Origin: an uncultured Oscillospiraceae bacterium
GTDB lineage: Bacteria; Bacillota; Clostridia; UBA1212; SIG427
Length of the DNA stretch: 17,918 nt
Direction of reading: 5' to 3'
NCBI GenBank assembly: GCA_902465325.1
Contig: CABQMV010000025.1
Location: 1 to 17,918 of the forward strand
Below, in pieces: positions 6,962-11,401 of the stretch (positions are counted from its first letter, which is position 1; each line of letters starts with the position of its first letter). Both the position numbers and the translations under genes were made by a program. A model generated the notes under the pieces. That model did not search any database. It worked only from the letters and a program-made list of their open reading frames with translations, and was not told where the DNA came from.

Positions 6962-7520
6962 AACAGATTATTCCAAGGCAAGAAGAACCGCCAAATAGAG
7001 AGGAAAAAACACAAAAAATATACCTGTTATTTTTTAGAAAGGAGGCCCACTCTCCCAAATACTCTTTTGCGTGGACGTTCCAATAACCTATCCGGCGAAT
7101 GTATTCTTGTTTTCTGCGTTCCACCGCTTCTACACAGTTTTCTAATCCCAATTTATAAATGATTGAGGTGAGGTCATAAATTGGATATCCAATGGCATGT
7201 CCGGCAGTATGAACAACAGCACAAGCCTGTCCGATAGCGTGGCAATCTAGTATTTTTCTCTGTGCAAACCGCATTTTAATTTTTCCGGAGGCCCAGTCTT
7301 TGGAAGCTTCTAATGCTCCCTTTGGCCGTAATTCATTGGGATACTTTTCTGCAAGCGGAACGATTGATTCAGCGGCAAAGTCCAATGCCCATAAAATCAT
7401 TGTTTTATGAGCTTGACTTTGAAAAAGCATAATCAAATCCTGCAAATACTCGGAATCTTTTGCGAACAGTACATGATTCTTTCTTTTCAGTCTTAGCTGC
7501 ACTTCGTCTATCCAGTTCAT
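6906..7520 (-). CDS. Imm5-like putative immunity protein with aberrant C-terminal extension
   Basis: A 204-residue frame. The first ~163 residues match my memory of the 'putative immunity protein' (Imm5) family: RKNHVLFAKDSEYLQDL, HKTMILWALDFA, AIGQACAVVHTAGHAIGYPIYDLT, then VERRKQEYIRRIGYW and LGEWASFLK. Members neutralise a polymorphic toxin; the partner is unknown and none is visible here. Two features look degenerate. Between KILDCHA and IGQACAVVHT a segment of roughly 15 residues seems missing. The last ~41 residues (NNRYIF onward) read into the next gene and look non-native: with one more A in the A-run at 7030-7035 the protein would end FLKK. Start ATG 7520 with AAAGGT about ten bases upstream. 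First in position of three similar minus-strand genes, but last in transcription order. Confidence 0.6.
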   Translation of the reverse strand: MNWIDEVQLRLKRKNHVLFAKDSEYLQDLIMLFQSQAHKTMILWALDFAAESIVPLAEKYPNELRPKGALEASKDWASGKIKMRFAQRKILDCHAIGQACAVVHTAGHAIGYPIYDLTSIIYKLGLENCVEAVERRKQEYIRRIGYWNVHAKEYLGEWASFLKNNRYIFCVFSSLFGGSSCLGIICFGTADTTTCGKLILRYLL

Positions 7521-7592
7521 GGCGCATATTACCTTTTGTGCGTTATGATATCACTTTCTATAAATTTTTTAACATATTGAAAAGAAGCAAAA

Positions 7593-8003
7593 TTACTCTT
7601 CTGTATCCATTAGGTATAAATCAATATCCATTTCCGTTCTGGTAGCATGGCAAAAATCGATAACCGTCAAGGACGGCGCAAGGCAAGGAGTTGTGTTATC
7701 TACATATACTGTTGGAACAATCTCTAAAGTAAAAGACACGCCGAACTTTTCTCTGATCCGATTCAGTAAGCCCACCTTATCAAGAAGCGGGTCAATAGTC
7801 GTGTGCATTTGATTTTCTACTATGACATCGTACCTATCACAGCGCCCAAACTCCCATAATGAAAAATCGTACAATGACCCATTGCAGCGGGCATCTCCAA
7901 TTCTCCAAGTTTTACTTGGCTGTAATCCTAAGATTTCTGTTACTGTATCCGGATCAAAATCTCCAACAATTTTAAAATATGTATAACAGCTGTTTTCTGC
8001 CAT
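7593..8003 (-). CDS. DUF4279 domain-containing protein
   Basis: A 136-residue soluble protein resembling DUF4279: an N-terminal YTYFKIVGDFDPDTVTEILGLQPSKTWRIGD, an SLYDFSLWEFG strand, a DPLLDKVGLLNRIREKFGVSFTLEI helix-strand unit, and a C-terminal PSLTVIDFCHATRTEMDIDLYLM. Function is unknown. From general knowledge, the family often appears in immunity-type gene clusters of polymorphic toxin systems, which fits the neighbours here. Start ATG 8003 has AGGGGG upstream at good spacing and a plausible promoter at 8024-8052. It lies 72 bp upstream of the Imm5-like gene on the same strand. Confidence 0.72.
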   Translation of the reverse strand: MAENSCYTYFKIVGDFDPDTVTEILGLQPSKTWRIGDARCNGSLYDFSLWEFGRCDRYDVIVENQMHTTIDPLLDKVGLLNRIREKFGVSFTLEIVPTVYVDNTTPCLAPSLTVIDFCHATRTEMDIDLYLMDTEE

Positions 8004-8023
8004 GCAAATACCCCCTTTTAGTG

Positions 8024-8052
8024 ATCATACCATAATTGCAGGAATCGTTAAA
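8024..8052 (-). promoter_or_regulatory. Possible promoter of the DUF4279 gene
   Basis: On the minus strand: TTTAAC (8047-8052), a 17-base spacer, and TATGAT (8024-8029) preceded by TGG. It lies about 20 bases upstream of the ATG. Confidence 0.45.
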
Positions 8053-8125
8053 GTGAAATGAAATACCAAACGGTAATTAAAGAGGCAAAAAAAAGTGAAA
8101 AGGTGCGTGATTACAAGCCTTCATA

Positions 8126-8374
8126 CTATTTTGTATATGTATAGGTTATGAAGCCATCAGTCCAATAAGTTTGGTTTAAGAATTTTGGTCTGCGAAAACA
8201 GAATACTTTAATGATATAGAATTTATCAGGACGCAGGGAAAATCCATCCTTTGTTTTTAGCATTTGGGTTACCCTTTCTGCTTGTTTCCTGCTGTCGTAA
8301 ATACCCACGCCGAAATAGTGAATATGATCTGGTTTTTTAGTAAAAAATAGATGTATAACTCTATAGCAGAACAT
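8126..8374 (-). CDS. Small DUF7336-like protein
   Basis: An 82-residue protein. The pattern FGVGIYDSRKQAERVTQMLKTKDGFSLRPDKFYIIKV followed by WTDGFITYTY resembles the small DUF7336-type proteins (G-x-Y-S-S-R-E-x-A-E then G-F, then W-x-E-G-F). These commonly sit in immunity or accessory clusters; their biochemical role is unknown to me. The ATG at 8374 has a near-perfect AAGGAGGT site. An extended -10 promoter lies about 60 bases upstream. The 122-bp gap to the DUF4279 gene holds that gene's own promoter, so the genes may be separately expressed. Confidence 0.65.
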   Translation of the reverse strand: MFCYRVIHLFFTKKPDHIHYFGVGIYDSRKQAERVTQMLKTKDGFSLRPDKFYIIKVFCFRRPKFLNQTYWTDGFITYTYTK

Positions 8375-8434
8375 AAATAATACCTCCTTCTATTTAGTTT
8401 AATTCCAAAGAGCGCATCGTACAATCTTTAAGAG

Positions 8435-8443
8435 ATTATATCA
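8435..8443 (-). promoter_or_regulatory. Extended -10 promoter of the DUF7336-like gene
   Basis: On the minus strand TGATATAAT: a TG one base before a perfect TATAAT (8440 to 8435). No good -35 box is visible, as is normal for extended -10 promoters. Confidence 0.5.
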
Positions 8444-8606
8444 TACTTTTTTGTTTCCCCTATACACCCCTTCAATAAAAACCATACGAAAAAGGCGCTA
8501 TAAATTACTGATGACTTATCTATACTGATTCTTTTTTAGGGAAAAGTCGCGTATGAGGAGAATATAGAAAAAGATTAGAAAAATTGATTCAGCATCAGAA
8601 AGTTGC

Positions 8607-8815
8607 AACCGGGAACTGGCAGGGATGTTCTGTTTTTTCGATGTGCTTTGCCTTGACATTCGGTATATCCCATACATCAGAAGGATTTTTGCCAAGTGGA
8701 TTACCACTGAGCTGCCCTTTGTTTGGTCCTTTGTAATATCTTTTGCCCGGATACTTCTGCGGCACGCGCACATCGTCGAGGTCAAACATCGTTTGTTCGC
8801 CTTTAGTAGTCCCAT
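8607..8815 (-). pseudogene. Internal fragment of a site-specific DNA methyltransferase
   Basis: On the minus strand this ~210-bp stretch encodes MFDLDDVRVPQKYPGKRYYK, then GPNKGQLSGNPLGKNPSDVW and DIPNVKAKHIEKTEHPCQFPV. This is typical of N6/N4-type DNA methyltransferases: a DxW-x-IP motif followed by EKT-x-HPCQFPV, which normally leads into the FxDPFxGxG SAM-binding motif. Here the match stops at CQFPV and a TGA follows four codons later, so the SAM site is absent. The upstream part, including the catalytic (D/N)PPY, is also missing. It is a relic with no stand-alone function. A longer reading frame in another phase covers the same bases but encodes nothing recognisable here. Confidence 0.7.
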
Positions 8816-9388
8816 TTGCTCAACATAATTCTCTTTTCTGGAAAAAGCTATCACGTAGCAGATAAATGGAAGCAGAACAAAGATTGCTGAAAATAGCAGT
8901 TGCTTTCTTTGACTTTTTAAAACAAACCATACTCTTTTTCGATGAATTACAGATATAGCAATGCACCAGGCAAAGGAAACCAGAAATTGAATGTTGTAGA
9001 GAATGTAAAAAGATTCTCTGTCAATAAAAAAACTAAGGGTTGCTGTAAAGCAGAGGATGGCTGTCCCGGACCGGAATATCCTTCTTCCCTTGTAATTGGC
9101 TCCTTGAAAAAGAAATGCCTGCACAAAGTTCATCAGTTGATACAAACAAATCGGAAGAATAGCAACGGAGGCCGTGTCTGCAAGGGAATAGGAACTAAAT
9201 AGCGACAATCCAAAATACCATCCAAATAGTATCAGGAGAATTGCAAATTGTGATAAGACAGGATTCCCTTTTATGTTTTTACCGGATATATAGTAGCCGT
9301 CCCAAAATAGAAATGTCAGAAGTACAATATGAACGGTATTTTCCGCTGGCATTTTAGCTCCGACAGTATTCATTACACAAAGAAACAC
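8816..9388 (-). pseudogene. Truncated polytopic membrane protein
   Basis: About 190 residues with roughly six hydrophobic segments: HIVLLTFLFWDGYYI, FAILLILFGWYFGLSLF, ILPICLYQLMNFVQAFLF, TAILCFTATLSFFI, FLVSFAWCIAISVI and LLFSAIFVLLPFICYVIAF. The pattern resembles the N-terminal membrane region of Firmicute sensor kinases or membrane-tethered LuxR-type regulators, but I cannot name the family. The frame begins inside the integrase remnant (GTG at 9388, no ribosome site). After about 8815 it continues to 8516 through methyltransferase DNA in the wrong phase (LLKANKRCLTSTMCACRR onward). Both ends are therefore recombination junctions, and no working protein is expected. Confidence 0.6.
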
Positions 9389-9902
9389 GATATGATGGAG
9401 TACAGGAATAGGCTGTCACCGTTCCATCACTCAATGAGCCGGGTTTCAGTTCTTCCTCCACCCACATATCCAGCATATCTCCCAAAGTGATGTTCTTGGC
9501 CTGCGCCAGAAACATCTTGGTTTCATAGTCCTCCATCGCCTTGCGGAGCAGTGACTCGGTTTCACTCTTGCTTTCCGTTCCCGGAAATTCCTTCTGGACA
9601 CGGTTGCCGCTGGCATCCTCTACATAAAAGCGATAGTACCACTTCTTTCCTTTCTTTCTTACGATCTCATAGCCGCCTTCCTCGCGGGGCCGCACGATGG
9701 CAGGGACAATCACGCCATACTCTTTGACGCTCTGGATTGTCTCCCGCATTTCCTCATCGTCCCGCACCTGAAAAGGGTGGTCCGGGAATGGATAAAGGTC
9801 CGTCAGCGGCAGGCGAACCACCACTTCTTCCTGGGGGGGCTGCTGGGCAGGCGGGGCGGTTTTCTTTCGTCCCCTGGCAGGTGACGCGGGCTTATCGCTC
9901 AA
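9354..9902 (-). pseudogene. Chimeric ParB-like / tyrosine integrase gene, truncated
   Basis: A 182-residue frame made of two unrelated halves. Residues 1-81 are the N-terminus of a ParB/Spo0J-like partition protein of integrative elements: a basic leader, then LPLTDLYPFPDHPFQVRDDE and VKEYGVIVPAIVRPREEGGYEI. The expected next motif, a GHRR-type box, is absent. At about 9660 the sequence changes to RKKGKKWYYRFYVEDASGNR and LGDMLDMWVEEELKPGSLSDGTV, the N-terminal arm/SAM-like region of an ICE tyrosine recombinase. The catalytic R-H-R-Y domain is gone: after GTVTAY (about 9405) the frame enters unrelated DNA and stops. The start is TTG 9902 with GGAGGTGA at good spacing, so a fusion peptide could still be made. 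GC content is visibly higher than in the adjacent membrane fragment. Confidence 0.78.
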
Positions 9903-9925
9903 TGCTTCTCACCTCCATTGAGACA

Positions 9926-9953
9926 CAAAAAGGAGGCCCAGCCCGGAACCTCC
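9926..9953 (-). terminator. Minus-strand intrinsic terminator upstream of the parB fragment
   Basis: GGAGG/CCTCC stem (9949-9953 with 9932-9936) with an inner CC/GG pairing, followed on the minus strand by TTTTT (9931 to 9927). It ends any transcript from upstream just before the ParB ribosome site. Confidence 0.5.
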
Positions 9954-9977
9954 CTTCGCATCTGATTTTAGGCATAG

Positions 9978-10011
9978 AAAAACGGACATCAGCAGAAACA
10001 CTAATGTCCGT
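9978..10011 (-). terminator. Minus-strand intrinsic terminator
   Basis: ACGGACAT pairs with ATGTCCGT (10004-10011 with 9982-9989), extended by AG/CT after one mismatch, then TTTTT on the minus strand (9982 to 9978). It overlaps the stop of the short reading frame 10001-10180. Confidence 0.6.
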
Positions 10012-10180
10012 CAATCCATCGGCCCACAAGAGCCGCTATATTCAGTTGTCCGGCTTCACACAGGGGAAGGCTCCGGCGGAGCCTGGCACACATCACGACA
10101 GTTCTCTTTGCCACTTCATTCTCTTGTCGTTCCCTGTATTTTGCCCTTAATTTTTCCCTCACGAGCGTCCGTGAGGCCAT
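10001..10180 (-). CDS. Short unrecognised reading frame ending in a terminator
   Basis: A 59-residue frame, strongly basic in its first half (MASRTLVREKLRAKYRERQ), then RTVVMCARLRRSLPLCEAGQLNIAALVG. I recognise no family. The ATG at 10180 has no ribosome site, and the frame stays open upstream to 10270. In favour of a real 3' end, the stop falls inside a good intrinsic terminator. Against it, there is no start signal and the surrounding DNA is repeat-bearing. It could be the tail of a broken gene or pure chance. Confidence 0.2.
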   Translation of the reverse strand: MASRTLVREKLRAKYRERQENEVAKRTVVMCARLRRSLPLCEAGQLNIAALVGRWIDGH

Positions 10181-10199
10181 AAAAATGAGGTAATGTTCG

Positions 10200-10281
10200 A
10201 TAACAGCCCATAACACCTTTGCATGGATAAATTGGCGTATTTTCAAGGGTTTTCGGGGGGTTAATAACACCCGATAACGCC
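10200..10281. repeat. Two 18-bp direct repeats with helically phased ATAAC boxes
   Basis: ATAACAGCCCATAACACC (10200-10217) and ATAACACCCGATAACGCC (10264-10281) agree at 15 of 18 positions and start 64 bases apart. Each contains two ATAAC boxes exactly 10 bases apart, one DNA turn, so a protein could touch both on one face. Confidence 0.5.
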
Positions 10282-10362
10282 TCTCGGAAGGTGGTGAAAT
10301 TTCAAGGGGCTAATTACATTTTCTGCTTCATCCAGCAAAGAGATCAGTATATCGTTATCCAT
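10261..10362 (-). pseudogene. Short frame with strong ribosome site, probable 5' remnant of a gene
   Basis: A 33-residue frame, MDNDILISLLDEAENVISPL followed by KFHHLPRGVIGCY. The ATG at 10362 is preceded by AAAGGAGGA at ideal spacing and by a palindromic operator-like site. Such good signals on so short a frame suggest the 5' end of a longer gene cut off by recombination, or a leader peptide. The encoded VIGCY falls in one copy of the direct repeat 10264-10281; the other copy encodes VMGCY in a different frame. No family recognised. Confidence 0.35.
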
Positions 10363-10383
10363 TGGCTTCCTCCTTTTTTGATT

Positions 10384-10396
10384 AGTATGGCATACT
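10384..10396. promoter_or_regulatory. Operator-like palindrome AGTATG-G-CATACT
   Basis: A perfect 6-bp inverted repeat around one base, 21 bases upstream of the ATG at 10362. Its position suits a repressor site for the short minus-strand gene. Confidence 0.45.
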
Positions 10397-10481
10397 GACC
10401 GCCTGCTTGACTGATGAAAACTGTTGAATTTTATTTTATATTTTTGTCGTTATATCTAAAATGTCATTTTTGTATTTTTTG

Positions 10482-10613
10482 AGTGTAAAATTTACACCTA
10501 TAAAGGGACAAAATAACGTTTCAGGTGTGAATTTCTTGTAATATCAGCGAAAAATGTCAGTTTTTACACCTGATTGGCTGATTTATAAAAATTTGAGTGT
10601 GATTTTTACACTT
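10482..10613. repeat. Symmetric array of TTTACAC(C/T)-type half-sites
   Basis: Six half-sites of the type (A/G)GTGT(A/G)A or its complement lie in very AT-rich DNA. A palindrome GTGTAAAATTTACAC is at 10483-10497. Single inward-facing halves CAGGTGTGAA (10522-10531) and TTTACACCTG (10563-10572) follow. A second palindrome AGTGT-GATTTTT-ACACT is at 10596-10612. The whole is roughly mirror-symmetric about 10547. It may be an operator array or iteron-like origin remnant. No gene is seen between 10363 and 10655; the rest of that stretch is AT-rich and featureless. Confidence 0.5.
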
Positions 10614-10655
10614 AAACTTAGTTAAAAAGAAAAAATATATATGATAATAGTGGTT

Positions 10656-11339
10656 TTACCTCTTCCATTTCAGCAGTAACTTTTTGTCCTCTGCTGTTAC
10701 CCGATAGGATTCCCGTATTTTCTGAATCGCCTTGTTGTTGACCCAGTCATTTGCAATCAGGTTTCTCTGAAAGTAGGGCAAGGTGAGCGCACGGTACTTT
10801 ATAAAGCACACAGATAAAGCCCAGGCGACAGCCATCTGTACATAGTATGCCGGATGTTCTAGGGAGGCCAGATATTCCAGTACCCATTCTATATATTCAT
10901 CAATTATATAGTAGTCCATCAGAGACACTACTGCAAACCGCAGGGGAAACTCCTGTGCGGTGTGCAGGTAGGGCTGGAGAAAGGTATAGTAGCAGGGAAG
11001 ATCTTTCCGGACTGCTTTTAAAGTAGAGCAGACGGTGTCACAGACTGCCCAGTTGTTGATTTTAGGAATAAATTTCTCTAAATAGCGGAGGCGTATCTCC
11101 AGAGGACAGCGGGCGTATCCGATTACCAGCCCCTGTAAAAGCACCTCCTCATGTGAATCATCCCTGGCGTTCGCCAGAAAATCTTTCCACTGGGGGGCCA
11201 GTGCCTTTGCCATTTGCCGCAGCTGAGGAATGCGGACGCCGTAGCTTTTCTGAATTCCCGGAATAAGGCTTTCGTTAAAAATTCGATATTCTTCATTTTT
11301 TGCCGATTTTAGTTCATTTAAAAGTTTTTGATACTCCAT
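10656..11339 (-). CDS. DNA alkylation repair protein (AlkD-like glycosylase)
   Basis: A HEAT-like-repeat DNA glycosylase of 227 residues that excises alkylated bases, such as 3-methyladenine and 7-methylguanine, without base flipping. Family hallmarks are GVRIPQLRQMAK (34-45), NNWAVCDTVC (95-104), YYVQMAVAWALSVCF and NKAIQKIRESYR. W97 and D101 match the spacing of W109/D113 in Bacillus cereus AlkD, and W173 fits the third aromatic (W187 there), so the active site looks complete. I chose ATG 11339, with AAAGGGG eight bases upstream; an open extension to 11423 has no ribosome site and would run through the promoter of the divergent gene. It stands alone on the minus strand. Confidence 0.88.
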   Translation of the reverse strand: MEYQKLLNELKSAKNEEYRIFNESLIPGIQKSYGVRIPQLRQMAKALAPQWKDFLANARDDSHEEVLLQGLVIGYARCPLEIRLRYLEKFIPKINNWAVCDTVCSTLKAVRKDLPCYYTFLQPYLHTAQEFPLRFAVVSLMDYYIIDEYIEWVLEYLASLEHPAYYVQMAVAWALSVCFIKYRALTLPYFQRNLIANDWVNNKAIQKIRESYRVTAEDKKLLLKWKR

Positions 11340-11368
11340 TGCCAGCCCCTTTATTTTCAGTGTATAAT
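11339..11368 (+). promoter_or_regulatory. Promoter of the first GH36 gene
   Basis: TTGCCA (11339-11344), an 18-base spacer, and TGTATAAT, with the -10 TATAAT at 11363-11368. The -35 box touches the start codon of the divergent alkD-like gene, so the two transcription units share very little DNA. Confidence 0.6.
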
Positions 11369-11401
11369 ATATTTTATCATAAATAAGAAATGGAGAACAG
11401 C

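Noticed and set aside
8516..9388. A single intact 290-residue membrane protein
   Set aside because: Its C-terminal third is methyltransferase DNA read in the wrong phase, and its start lies in integrase-derived sequence without a ribosome site.
9737..10150. Plus-strand frame of 137 codons over the parB start region
   Set aside because: It is antisense to the ParB-like coding sequence, runs through both terminator hairpins and has no recognisable domain.
10482..10613. CRISPR array
   Set aside because: The repeats are short, AT-rich, mixed in orientation and unequally spaced, with no cas genes.
10482..10613. TnrA or biotin-repressor (BirA) operator
   Set aside because: The half-site spacing and core bases do not match the TnrA 17-mer or the BirA TTGTTAACC-type site.
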